DNA of 35,764 nucleotides, taken from JANQRV01 sp964533785. Lineage in GTDB: Bacteria; Bacteroidota; Bacteroidia; Chitinophagales; Saprospiraceae. The stretch lies in the NCBI GenBank assembly GCA_964533785.1, contig CAZHNG010000018.1, positions 1-35,764 of the forward strand. Reading direction: 5' to 3'. The translations under genes were made by a program, and so were the position numbers. The notes under the pieces were generated by a model, which was given only the letters and a program-made list of their open reading frames with translations, searched no databases and was not told the origin of the DNA. Shown here piece after piece: positions 1-7,970 of the stretch (position 1 is the stretch's first letter; every line of letters starts with the position of its first letter).

Positions 1-247
1 ATCGAACCCTAATCATGTAATTGCCATTGTATTCCAGTAAGTCACAACTTTCAATAGTTACCGGATCGGAGAATAATTCCTTTTTTAAGACCGGACGCTT
101 CAGCGCGGCATCTAATTCAGCATAATCAGCTAGAGAATGGGCGGGCAATGGCTCATTATTAATCGAAGTACAGGACGCGCCCAATAATGGTAACCCTAAG
201 CCGGCGCCAACGGCAGACCGGAGAAATGTTCTGCGAGGGCTTTTCAT
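1..247 (-). CDS. Enolase-superfamily protein with Tat signal, N-terminal part only
   Basis: This is the first 82 codons of a minus-strand gene that runs off the left edge of the window. It begins with a twin-arginine export signal (SPRRTFLRS, then a hydrophobic stretch ending GASC, a possible loose lipobox). From about residue 40 it matches the minus-strand gene at 1524-2807 almost position for position: both share the pattern YxELDxxLxxPVLKxxxFxDPVxIE, then a segment ending in IxxVR or ICKVR. I infer that it is a paralogue, hence an enolase-superfamily (mandelate racemase/muconate-lactonizing type) enzyme, although the catalytic barrel lies outside the window. It is the third gene of a minus-strand set behind the WD40 gene. 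The start is the ATG immediately before the Tat motif. Confidence 0.8.
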   Translation of the reverse strand, partial: MKSPRRTFLRSAVGAGLGLPLLGASCTSINNEPLPAHSLADYAELDAALKRPVLKKELFSDPVTIESCDLLEYNGNYMIRVR

Positions 248-262
248 AAATTAAAGATCTTT

Positions 263-418
263 TCAAAGATTTATCTTTTCCATTTTCTGACGGATCACCT
301 CATTTACATTTACTACATGTTTTACAACGGTATCATAAGGCTGTCCACGATAGCCGAGTAATCCTCGTTTGAGCCCCCGGTTTAAATTTGCTATTGAACA
401 AACACAATTTGACACCAA
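263..418 (-). pseudogene. Possible small ORF or gene remnant (51 codons, no ATG)
   Basis: The 185 bp gap between the WD40 gene and the partial enolase-like gene holds an open frame ending in TGA at 263-265. Its last ~35 codons look coding: residues such as GYRGQPYDTVVKHVV and a charged helical tail EVIRQKMEKINL. It has no ATG; the only candidate start is a TTG at 416-418. It could be the 3' end of a decayed gene, a small protein with a rare start, or chance. I recognise no family. The call rests on codon composition alone. Confidence 0.25.
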
Positions 419-432
419 TGACCTAAGGTGTA

Positions 433-1527
433 TCAATTCTTTTTGCTATTATAATCCTGTTGTGCCTGTTTCACCATTTGGTGCCGTTTATCGTTAATAT
501 CAGGATCTTCTCCCATCCAGGCCCATAATTTGATCAGACCATTCTGGTGAGCACTGACCAGGAAGCTGCCATCAGTATTGAAATCGATGTATTCAGCGTG
601 GTCCCCCGCCCAAGACATGTGGGCAACCGGGATCCGTTCACTTTTGTACTGTAAAATATCCTTCACCCGATAGATGCGGATACGAGGCTCGTGTCCAGTC
701 ATAGCAATGTATCTTCCATTGGGGTGCCAGCTTACCGTTTCCACTTTTTTTGAAGTATGATTAAATTCTCTCAATAATTTACCGGATTGCCACTCCCAAA
801 GGAACATCGTGCCTTTAAAACCTCCCGCTATTACATGTTCAGCATCAGGCGAAAAACTAGCGGTGACAAATTTGAAGAAATAGTCAGGTTTTAAGGTTTG
901 CAGTAAATCTCCGGAAGCCGCCTCGTAAATTTTAACCGCTCCGTGGCCGGCAGCTAGCAGGTATTGATCATCCTTAGAGAAAAAAAGTTCATTGATCGTA
1001 CCACCGAAGTTAATTTTTCTAATTTCTTTGCCCGAAGGCATGTCAAAGAAACGAATCCAGCCCAGCTTGGAACCATCTTCGCCTTTTGATTCCTCTTCTC
1101 CGGTTACCAAAATCGTTCCCATATTCGACCAGGTCAGCCCATCAATCCCTTCAGAGTGAGGCAGGGTTTTTACAACATCTCCCGTTTGAGAATCATAGAC
1201 CGTGACAAGGCGATCTTCGCTACAGGCAGCAATGTATTGGTTATCTGAAGACCAACCTACTCTTTCGATTTCCTGTTCAGCGTATTTTCGCCACAATTCC
1301 TGCCCGTCAGAAGTGCGCCATAGGATCACGGAATAGTCGAATTTGGTGCCGCTGACAATATATTTTCCATCGGGAGAGAATTCAGCGGATTCTACAGAAC
1401 CAAGTTCTCCCAGTGCATCAGCAACCCGGGACCAAACCGGCTCTAGGCGCAAGCTATAATCCATCTGGGCGTTTACAATTACGACAATAAATAAAAGAAA
1501 GAACAGAGGAAAAAATCGTTTTTTCAT
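433..1527 (-). CDS. Secreted WD40-repeat beta-propeller protein
   Basis: 364 residues. An N-terminal signal peptide (KKRFFPLFFLLFIVVIVNAQ, cleavage after AQ) predicts export. The rest is built of WD40 blades of about 40 residues: recurring FSPDGKYIVSG, WSSDNQYIAAC, FSKDDQYLLAAG, FSPDAEHVIAGG, WHPNGRYIAMTG and FNTDGSFLVSA units, each followed by a short strand ending in W or Y (VILWRT, VTVYDS, VKIYEA, MFLWEW, IRIYRV, IKLWAW). Such propellers are binding scaffolds and no catalytic residues can be assigned. The start ATG overlaps the TGA of the upstream enolase-superfamily gene (ATGA, 1524-1527), so the two are translationally coupled. The context suggests a periplasmic partner of the flanking Tat-exported enzymes, but its ligand is unknown. 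Confidence 0.85.
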   Translation of the reverse strand: MKKRFFPLFFLLFIVVIVNAQMDYSLRLEPVWSRVADALGELGSVESAEFSPDGKYIVSGTKFDYSVILWRTSDGQELWRKYAEQEIERVGWSSDNQYIAACSEDRLVTVYDSQTGDVVKTLPHSEGIDGLTWSNMGTILVTGEEESKGEDGSKLGWIRFFDMPSGKEIRKINFGGTINELFFSKDDQYLLAAGHGAVKIYEAASGDLLQTLKPDYFFKFVTASFSPDAEHVIAGGFKGTMFLWEWQSGKLLREFNHTSKKVETVSWHPNGRYIAMTGHEPRIRIYRVKDILQYKSERIPVAHMSWAGDHAEYIDFNTDGSFLVSAHQNGLIKLWAWMGEDPDINDKRHQMVKQAQQDYNSKKN

Positions 1528-2807
1528 AAAAGAACAGGTTTGTGTTTTTGTATATAATCAGGATCAATCTCCACACCAGACCCAGCACCGGTCGGCACCG
1601 TTATTACCCCTCCCTTGCTCTCTAATTCCGAGGTTGCACAGGTTAAAGGTATGTTTGGATTAAATCCTTTAAATTCGTGATAGGGACCGGCATTAGGGAC
1701 TACGGAAACGAAGTGCATCATGTAAAGATAACCCAGTCCCGAACCGGAAATATGGGGAACACAAGTTTTTCCCTTAACGGCAGCCATACGCGCCACTTTC
1801 ATAGACCGGATCATACCGCCGAAATAAAATATATCGGGTTGAACGATATCCAGCGCATCATTTCCAATGAGCCAGCGAAAATTCCTCATACTCGGCTCTT
1901 GTTCTCCTCCGGCAATAGGAATGTCTAAGGCGTCCGCCACTTCTTTGGTTTCTTCGTACCAATCAAACGGCGTTGGTTCCTCGTAAAAATCAACGGCATA
2001 TTCTTGTAAGATCTTTCCGATCCGGATCGCTTCTCCGGCATCATAAGAGCCATTGGAATCGGCGTAGATGGTCATATCTTCACCGAATGTTTTTCGGACC
2101 AGGGGGATCAACTTTTCGGTCCTTCCGGGCGGAAAATCTTTGTTCTTACTCATCCGGCCGCCTATTTTGAATTTTACGGCTTTAGCCTGGGTCTGTTCTA
2201 CATTTTCGATAATTTGCACGATGGATTCCTCCGCTGACCGGCCGCGGTAGTTATTGGCTCTGTAAACTGCAATTTTCGGATGGTGAACTTCGCCAATAAG
2301 TGCGCCAATGGGCTTCTGAGCGATACGTCCCAACAAATCCAAAATGGCAAACTCAATAGTAGCTAAAGGTACCCAAAGGGCCAGGTTTTGTAGCTTGTAA
2401 TTGCTTTTATAGACATAAACTTCTTCCAGGAGTTGTTCCAGGTTTCTGGCATCTTTACCAGGAAAGAAAGGCTGCAAACGATTAACAAAAATGGGGTATA
2501 AGGACTGCATTTGCGCATTATTAGCAACCGCCAATCCTTCTGCTCCGTTCTTCGACCGTACTTTACAAATGAAATTGTTCTGATATCTTACCAGCTCCAG
2601 GGTTTCTATGATGACCGGATCGGGAAAGAAATCAGTCTTTAAAACCGGTTGTTGCAGTACTTTGTCGAGTTCTTCGTACTTGTTTTTGGAATGGGGTTTT
2701 GAATGCTTTTCAACAAGCACCTTAGGGAAATTACCCGCAAGCAGCATCGAAGCGGTGGCAGTTCCGTACATTGTAGATCGTAAAAAACTTCTTCTATTGG
2801 GACTCAT
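1524..2807 (-). CDS. Tat-exported enolase-superfamily enzyme (mandelate racemase type)
   Basis: Product of about 427 residues. I chose the ATG at 2807 because it puts the twin-arginine motif (SPNRRSFLRS) near the N-terminus; an in-frame start 36 bases upstream would overlap the divergent gene. The barrel carries the expected residues in order: the KxK pair (KFKIGG), metal ligands in ADSNG, YEEP and GGEQ, then VQPDIFYFGG, a histidine in PHISGSG, and a late glutamate in YHEFKG. An Asp-His dyad plus KxK is typical of the mandelate racemase subgroup, whose members abstract a proton alpha to a carboxylate (sugar-acid dehydratases, racemases). The substrate cannot be read from sequence. The gene heads the minus-strand set and overlaps the WD40 gene by 4 bp. 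Confidence 0.88.
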   Translation of the reverse strand: MSPNRRSFLRSTMYGTATASMLLAGNFPKVLVEKHSKPHSKNKYEELDKVLQQPVLKTDFFPDPVIIETLELVRYQNNFICKVRSKNGAEGLAVANNAQMQSLYPIFVNRLQPFFPGKDARNLEQLLEEVYVYKSNYKLQNLALWVPLATIEFAILDLLGRIAQKPIGALIGEVHHPKIAVYRANNYRGRSAEESIVQIIENVEQTQAKAVKFKIGGRMSKNKDFPPGRTEKLIPLVRKTFGEDMTIYADSNGSYDAGEAIRIGKILQEYAVDFYEEPTPFDWYEETKEVADALDIPIAGGEQEPSMRNFRWLIGNDALDIVQPDIFYFGGMIRSMKVARMAAVKGKTCVPHISGSGLGYLYMMHFVSVVPNAGPYHEFKGFNPNIPLTCATSELESKGGVITVPTGAGSGVEIDPDYIQKHKPVLL

Positions 2808-2824
2808 GGCTAAACTTTTATACA

Positions 2825-3229
2825 ATGATGGATAAAAGATCAAAAATACTAACTTTCGTAGGAATAGGATTGCTTATCATAATGGCTGGTTTTCACCTTA
2901 GCGGAATATCATACGTCACCTCCGAAATGAATGAATCGGATGCAAAAGAATTCCTGAAATCAATTTTTGGCGTCCTCTTCGTGCACCCGTCACTTCAGTT
3001 GATCCTGCTGGCAGTACTTGGCCTGCTTTCTTTGAGTATGGGAAAACAAGCTGGAAAAATTCAGGTTTTTATAAGTGCAAGCATTTTGATCGATGCCGTA
3101 CTGGCTTTTTATTTGGGGGCAGTTCCACCCGGGCTAATGCTATTGATAGCGGCGGCGGCTTTTGGGTTGGCTGGAATTCTCGTTTTGCAGGTAGACAATG
3201 CTACTACCAATCATAGACAAAAAAAGTAA
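2825..3229 (+). CDS. Small four-helix membrane protein, unknown function
   Basis: 134 residues with four predicted transmembrane helices: about residues 8-28 (ILTFVGIGLLIIMAG), 47-68 (IFGVLFVHPSLQLILLAVLGLL), 78-98 and 101-122. A polar loop rich in acidic residues (SEMNESDAKEF) separates helices 1 and 2, and the tail is basic. I recognise no family. It starts only 17 bp from the divergent enolase-superfamily gene, so each gene's promoter must lie inside the other's coding region or the annotated starts are too far upstream. Two consecutive ATG codons (2825 and 2828) are both possible starts. Confidence 0.7.
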   Translation: MMDKRSKILTFVGIGLLIIMAGFHLSGISYVTSEMNESDAKEFLKSIFGVLFVHPSLQLILLAVLGLLSLSMGKQAGKIQVFISASILIDAVLAFYLGAVPPGLMLLIAAAAFGLAGILVLQVDNATTNHRQKK

Positions 3230-3354
3230 AGTCAAATAAACTCAGATCCAGCTATTAAAGGTTGATCAATTGACTCCTTACCAGGTTTTAATGCTCGCAA
3301 ATCAGAAGAATAGATTCCACCATACCTTCGCCCAAAACAACAAATCCATCACCA

Positions 3355-3969
3355 TTGAATATCACCGACCTAATCCATGCCATCAACAATCAAGCTCAAA
3401 CCTTCCACCCAATAGAATGGGGCGCCATTATCGCCGGTCTCCTTTTTGTCGTATTGATCGCCAGGGAAAACATCTGGGGCTGGGTATGGGGAATCATTAG
3501 TTGTAGTATGTGGGCTTATGCGACCTTTGTTTTTTACGATCTGTATTTTGATGCCTTCCTGCAATTGTTTTACGTGGCTATGGGTTTTTGGGGGATCTAC
3601 AGTTGGCGTTTCGGAAAAAAGGGCGTGCAGTCATTGACCATACAAAAGATCAGGATCAGGGATCATTTGGGGTTGATTTTCGTAGGTATTGTTATAGCTT
3701 TGTTGTTCGGGTATTTTTTTGATCAGTATACGGCAGCAGCGGCAACGTATTTAGATGCATTGACCACTGTTTTTGCGATTTTGGCAACGGTTATGCAAAC
3801 CAGAAAAGTATTGGAAAACTGGTTATACTGGCTGGTTATCGATAGTGCTTACGCTTATTTGTACATTTCACGGGGAGCTTTGCTTTTTGCCTTATTGATG
3901 GCCATTTATCTCGTTATTGCAACCAGAGCCTATTTTAGTTGGAAAAAGTCATTAAAATTACCCAAATAG
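3355..3969 (+). CDS. pnuC: PnuC-family nicotinamide mononucleotide/riboside transporter
   Basis: 204 residues, about seven membrane helices. PnuC proteins carry pyridine-nucleotide precursors (nicotinamide riboside or NMN) across the inner membrane; some relatives carry thiamine. Family marks seen: IEWGAIIAGLLFVVLIAREN near the N-terminus, the W-rich GWVWGIIS segment, and the C-terminal signature region ENWLYWLVIDSAYAYLYISR followed by LLFALLMAIYL. The reading frame has no ATG upstream of conserved sequence, so translation probably begins at TTG 3355, which gives the usual N-terminal length. A hairpin with a short T tract follows at 3993-4022. No thiamine riboswitch precedes it, which slightly favours the NAD-precursor role. 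Confidence 0.88.
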   Translation: MNITDLIHAINNQAQTFHPIEWGAIIAGLLFVVLIARENIWGWVWGIISCSMWAYATFVFYDLYFDAFLQLFYVAMGFWGIYSWRFGKKGVQSLTIQKIRIRDHLGLIFVGIVIALLFGYFFDQYTAAAATYLDALTTVFAILATVMQTRKVLENWLYWLVIDSAYAYLYISRGALLFALLMAIYLVIATRAYFSWKKSLKLPK

Positions 3970-3992
3970 TGCGAACAGAAAGCCGGCTTAAT

Positions 3993-4022
3993 AGTTATTT
4001 AGATGGAGTCTAAATAACTTTT
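3993..4022 (+). terminator. Probable terminator after pnuC
   Basis: An 11 bp perfect inverted repeat (AGTTATTTAGA / TCTAAATAACT) with a 5-base loop starts 23 bases after the pnuC stop codon and is followed by TTT. The stem is AT-rich and the T tract short, so it is a weak intrinsic terminator that separates pnuC from the nqr operon. Confidence 0.55.
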
Positions 4023-4059
4023 GGTCTAGGTGTAGGACATGATTTATTTAAAAGGTTTA

Positions 4060-4067
4060 TATATTTG
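4060..4067 (+). promoter_or_regulatory. Candidate -7 box of the nqr operon
   Basis: TATATTTG exactly fits the Bacteroidota -7 consensus TAnnTTTG and lies 86 bases upstream of the nqrA start, downstream of the pnuC terminator. I found no clear TTTG -33 box at the expected 17-23 base spacing, so the assignment is tentative. Confidence 0.4.
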
Positions 4068-4153
4068 CCGTGATTTTCGGATACCTAAGGGAAGGTATTT
4101 GAAAACCGCTTGAAAATCATATAAAAAGACACGAAATACTAAGTGATCCGATA

Positions 4154-5794
4154 ATGAATAAGTCAATTAAAATATTTTACGCGCTGTTTGGTTTTCTGCT
4201 TTCTTTTGGTTCGGTAACTGCCCAGACGGACAGTGGTCTGTCGAGTAGTTATATGATCTATCTTTTAGCAGCACTCGCCGTATTAATTTTGTTTTTCCTG
4301 GTTTTTCAGGTAAGTGACAATTTGTTGGCTATTGAGGCAAAGCAAATTGGTGCGGAAAAAACCGGGGCTAATTTCTCCATTTTTCCAAGAATTGATGAGA
4401 TCTTTTCTTCCAAATTGCCGGAATATGCGGCAGATGGACATGTCCATGTATTGAAGAAAGGTTTTGATATTTTATTGGAAGGGGAGTCGGAATTGAAGAT
4501 TGACGAATCGGTAAAGGCTAATACTTACGCTATTCAGCCACCCAACTTCATGGGGATCTCTCCGATACCCAAACTTCTGGTGGATGTCGGCGATGAAGTA
4601 AAAGCCGGAGATCCTATCTTTTTCGATAAGAAGCACCCTACGGTAAAACACGTTGCACCGGTAAGCGGCGAGGTCATTGCGATCAACCGGGGAGCCAAAC
4701 GTTCAATTGCCGAAGTAGTGATCCTGGCGGATAAAGAAATTAAATACAAAGAATTCACAGCATTTCATCTGGAACGGGCTTCTCAGGAGGAATTGGTGAA
4801 TTATTTACTGGAATCTGGGGCATGGCCGCTATTCAAGCAAAGGCCGTTTAATGTCATCCCTGCGGCAGAGGATTTGCCCAGAGATATCTTTATTTCAACT
4901 TTCGACACTGCTCCGTTAGCGCCGAACCAAAATTTTATCGTGTCCGGCAGAGAAGAAGCTTTCCAGAAAGGTATTGACGTATTGGACAGATTAACGGAGG
5001 GTAAGGTCTACTTAGGGTTGGATGCGGGCAACGAAATTCCACCCTCAAAAGCCTTTACCGAGGTCGCCAATGCGGAAGTGCGCTGGTTCAAAGGCAAGCA
5101 TCCGGCTGGTAATGTAGGGGTACAGATCCATCACATAAAACCCATCAACGCCGGTGAGAAGGTTTGGACTTTAGGTATTCAGGAAGTCATAACCCTGGGT
5201 ACTTTATTCCTGGAGCAAAAATACGATGCAACCAGGGTGATAAATATCGCTGGCTCTGAAGTAAAATCGCCTTGCTATGTAAAAACCTACATCGGCGCTA
5301 ATATAGGGGAGTTATTGAAGAATGGTTTGAAAGGGGAGAAAGTCCGGATGATCTCCGGCGATGTACTTTCGGGGCAAGCCAGACAAGCGGAGCAGTTTCT
5401 AAATTTCCATGATGACCAGCTAACGGTTATTGAGGAAGGAGATTATTACGAAATGTTTGGATGGCTGGTTCCAACGGTTCCGAAACCGAGTATGTCCAGG
5501 ACGTATCCAAACTTCCTTTTTCCAGGTATCAAATATAAAGGTGATACCAATACGCACGGTGAAAGAAGGGCTTTTGTGGTCACCGGGCAATACGAGCAAG
5601 TGCTTCCGATGGATGTTCACGTGCAACATTTGATGAAATCCATATTGATCAATGATATTGAAAAAATGGAAGGTCTCGGAATATACGAATTGGTTGAAGA
5701 AGATGTTGCTCTTTGTGAGTTTGTTTGTACTTCCAAACAACCTTTGCAAAATATTCTGAGAGAAGGTATTGATATTATGCAGGAGCAAGTTTAA
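4154..5794 (+). CDS. nqrA: Na+-translocating NADH:quinone reductase subunit A, with membrane-anchor extension
   Basis: 546 residues, about 100 more than typical NqrA (~450). Residues from ~97 (VHVLKKGFDILLEG) onward match NqrA: the VGDEVKAGDPIFFDK hairpin, APVSGEVIAINRGAKR, VYLGLDAGNEIPPS, and FPGIKYKGDTNTHGERRAFV. NqrA is normally a soluble cytoplasmic subunit of the six-subunit sodium pump. Here a signal-peptide-like helix (residues 5-23, ending TAQ) and a second helix (about 33-53, YMIYLLAALAVLILFFLVFQ) precede it, followed by a 40-residue linker. No alternative ATG lies near the conserved domain, so the extension is probably translated. First gene of nqrABCDEF; nqrB begins 47 bp later. 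Confidence 0.95.
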   Translation: MNKSIKIFYALFGFLLSFGSVTAQTDSGLSSSYMIYLLAALAVLILFFLVFQVSDNLLAIEAKQIGAEKTGANFSIFPRIDEIFSSKLPEYAADGHVHVLKKGFDILLEGESELKIDESVKANTYAIQPPNFMGISPIPKLLVDVGDEVKAGDPIFFDKKHPTVKHVAPVSGEVIAINRGAKRSIAEVVILADKEIKYKEFTAFHLERASQEELVNYLLESGAWPLFKQRPFNVIPAAEDLPRDIFISTFDTAPLAPNQNFIVSGREEAFQKGIDVLDRLTEGKVYLGLDAGNEIPPSKAFTEVANAEVRWFKGKHPAGNVGVQIHHIKPINAGEKVWTLGIQEVITLGTLFLEQKYDATRVINIAGSEVKSPCYVKTYIGANIGELLKNGLKGEKVRMISGDVLSGQARQAEQFLNFHDDQLTVIEEGDYYEMFGWLVPTVPKPSMSRTYPNFLFPGIKYKGDTNTHGERRAFVVTGQYEQVLPMDVHVQHLMKSILINDIEKMEGLGIYELVEEDVALCEFVCTSKQPLQNILREGIDIMQEQV

Positions 5795-5841
5795 TACCTA
5801 TTTTAATTTTTTTGACAAATAGAAAATAATCATAGAGCGAG

Positions 5842-7110
5842 ATGAGTAATCCTTTATTGAATTTTTTGAAAAAAATAGAGCCAAATAAAGAGAAACAACC
5901 TCTTCTACACACGGCTTACGATGCTTTCTTTACGTTTGCCTTTACGCCGAATACTACTACGAAAGGAGGGGTACACATTAGAGACGGGATGGATCTGAAA
6001 CGCACGATGGTTCACGTTGTGCTTGCATTGCAGTTATGTTATTTGTTTGGAACTTATAACATCGGTCATCAGCATTTTTTGGCTCTTGGAGAATACGAAG
6101 GCTTTTTAGAAGGTTTTCACTTAAAGTTATTTTATGGTTTAGTCCAGTTGCTGCCGATCTTTGTAGTGACTCACGTTGTGGGTTTAGGTATTGAGTTTTG
6201 GTATGCATCCAAGAAAGGGCATGCGGTAGAAGAGGGATTCCTGGTGTCGGGAGCTTTGATCCCGTTGATCATGCCACCGGATATTCCGTTGTGGATTTTA
6301 GCGGTTTCCGTAGCTTTTGCCGTTATTATTGGTAAAGAGGCTTTTGGCGGTACGGGTATGAATATCCTTAATATTGCTTTGTTAGCAAGGGTTTTTGTCT
6401 TTTTTGCATATCCGACCACTATTTCCGGCGACGAAGTATGGGTGGCCGGATTTTCTTCGACTGCGGCCGGTTCGGCAGTAGAATACGGTTGGTTTCACAC
6501 CAGCGTGCTTAATCCGCTGTTCGAATCCTTTGGGTGGTCAACCTACAATATAAAGGCGGCGGTAGCGGACGGGTTCACCGGAGCAACGCCCTTATCGCTG
6601 GCAGCCCAGGACGGATGGAGCCGGGTGACGGAGGTCTATTCGGCGAATCAGATGTGGTGGGGTACGATCCCCGGATCTATTGGGGAAAGTAGTAAACCTT
6701 TGGTACTGCTTGGCGCGTTATTCTTAGTAGTGACCGGGATCGCGAGCTGGAGGATTATGCTTTCGGCCATTTTTGGTGCCGCTACTATGGCCCTGTTGTT
6801 AAATGCCTGGGGAGCTACACCTTTTATGGAAGTACCGTGGTACTACCAGTTTTACATGGGAAGTTTCTTCTTTGCGATGGCTTTCATGGCAACGGATCCG
6901 GTGACGGCTTCTTCAACACAGACCGGAAAGTGGATCTACGGGTTTTTGATCGGCTTTATCGGTATGATCATTCGTGTTCTGAACCCGGCTTATCCGGAAG
7001 GTTGGATGCTCGCTATTTTGTTTATGAACGTATTTGCTCCGCTTATCGACCATTACGTTTTAGAGGGTAATATTAAGCGTAGATTGAAAAGAGCAAAGGT
7101 AAGTGCTTGA
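5842..7110 (+). CDS. nqrB: Na+-translocating NADH:quinone reductase subunit B
   Basis: 422 residues, a polytopic membrane subunit that with the others couples electron transfer to sodium export. The flavinylation motif Dxx(S/T)GAT is present as DGFTGAT (residues 243-249), making T249 the expected attachment site for covalent FMN; this needs an ApbE flavin transferase, which is not in the window. Other family marks: the amphipathic N-terminus with HTAYDAFFTFAF and RDGMDLKRTM, GKEAFGGTGMNILNIALLARVFVFFAYP, and MAFMATDPVTASSTQTGKWIYG. Length is normal for the family. Gap to nqrC is 49 bp. Confidence 0.97.
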   Translation: MSNPLLNFLKKIEPNKEKQPLLHTAYDAFFTFAFTPNTTTKGGVHIRDGMDLKRTMVHVVLALQLCYLFGTYNIGHQHFLALGEYEGFLEGFHLKLFYGLVQLLPIFVVTHVVGLGIEFWYASKKGHAVEEGFLVSGALIPLIMPPDIPLWILAVSVAFAVIIGKEAFGGTGMNILNIALLARVFVFFAYPTTISGDEVWVAGFSSTAAGSAVEYGWFHTSVLNPLFESFGWSTYNIKAAVADGFTGATPLSLAAQDGWSRVTEVYSANQMWWGTIPGSIGESSKPLVLLGALFLVVTGIASWRIMLSAIFGAATMALLLNAWGATPFMEVPWYYQFYMGSFFFAMAFMATDPVTASSTQTGKWIYGFLIGFIGMIIRVLNPAYPEGWMLAILFMNVFAPLIDHYVLEGNIKRRLKRAKVSA

Positions 7111-7159
7111 CAAAAACGGTAAATTTTAATATTCTATTTACCTAACAAAATAATTAGCT

Positions 7160-7909
7160 ATGTCAGATAATAATAAAGTTCTAATATTTGTGTCGCTGCT
7201 CACCGCTGTAGTCGCGATCGCCTTAACGGGCTTACGTGAGGTAACTAAGCCTACCTCTGATCTTAACGAAGCGATCTTTAACAAAAGAGCTATTCTTTCC
7301 GCAGTTGAAGATTACTTGCCGGACGGGCAAACCGTTAAAGGCTTGTCAGATCAAGAGGTATTAAATATTTTCGAATCCAAAGTTCAGCAGATAACCTTAA
7401 ACATGGAGGGAGAGCAGGTGGACGATGTCATGGCAGAAAATGTCGATATGGCCAAAGAACGTAAGAAACCGGAACCACAAAGACTCTTGCCACTTTACAT
7501 CTACAGTCACGGAGGTAAGCAGTTTTACATTGTTTCCGTAAGAGGTAATGGTTTGTGGGATGAAATATGGGGGAATATTGCCTTGGAAAGCGATTTGAAC
7601 ACCATAGCCGGTGCAGCTTTTGACCACAAAGCTGAAACCCCTGGCCTGGGAGCAGAGATCAAGGATAACCCGTCCTTTCCCGCTATGTTTGAAGGTAAAA
7701 AAATATATGACGGTGAAGAATATGTATCCGTTGATTTGGTGAAGGGTGGAGTAAAAAAGCCCAAACATCAAGTAGATGTGATCTCAGGAGCAACGGTTAC
7801 TTCAGATGGCGTAGCTGAGATGTTGTACCGGGGCATCAAGTATTACGAGCCGTACTTCGAGAAACTAAAGTCAGAAGGCAAAGCCGTGCAAGGCATGCTG
7901 ATCCAATAG
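7160..7909 (+). CDS. nqrC: Na+-translocating NADH:quinone reductase subunit C
   Basis: 249 residues: one N-terminal membrane helix (about 7-25) and a large non-cytoplasmic flavin domain. The second covalent FMN site is DVISGAT (206-212), so T212 is the predicted flavinylated residue; it is followed by VTSDGVAEML as in other NqrC. Also seen are GNGLWDEIWG and KAETPGLGAEI, the conserved FMN-binding-domain motifs. The region at about 70-105 is rich in charged residues and looks like a lineage-specific insertion. Third gene of the operon; its product needs ApbE for maturation. Confidence 0.96.
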   Translation: MSDNNKVLIFVSLLTAVVAIALTGLREVTKPTSDLNEAIFNKRAILSAVEDYLPDGQTVKGLSDQEVLNIFESKVQQITLNMEGEQVDDVMAENVDMAKERKKPEPQRLLPLYIYSHGGKQFYIVSVRGNGLWDEIWGNIALESDLNTIAGAAFDHKAETPGLGAEIKDNPSFPAMFEGKKIYDGEEYVSVDLVKGGVKKPKHQVDVISGATVTSDGVAEMLYRGIKYYEPYFEKLKSEGKAVQGMLIQ

Positions 7910-7970
7910 GTTAAGTAACCTGGATTTTAACTATAAATCAGATTGGTAAAAGAAAAAAGTAAAAAACATT

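Noticed and set aside
3230..3354. Thiamine riboswitch upstream of pnuC
   Set aside because: The conserved CTGAGA-type and GATAATGCCAGC-type elements of the TPP aptamer are absent.
5420..5788. Minus-strand ORF of 122 codons inside nqrA
   Set aside because: It lies in the antisense frame of a clearly conserved gene and has no domain.
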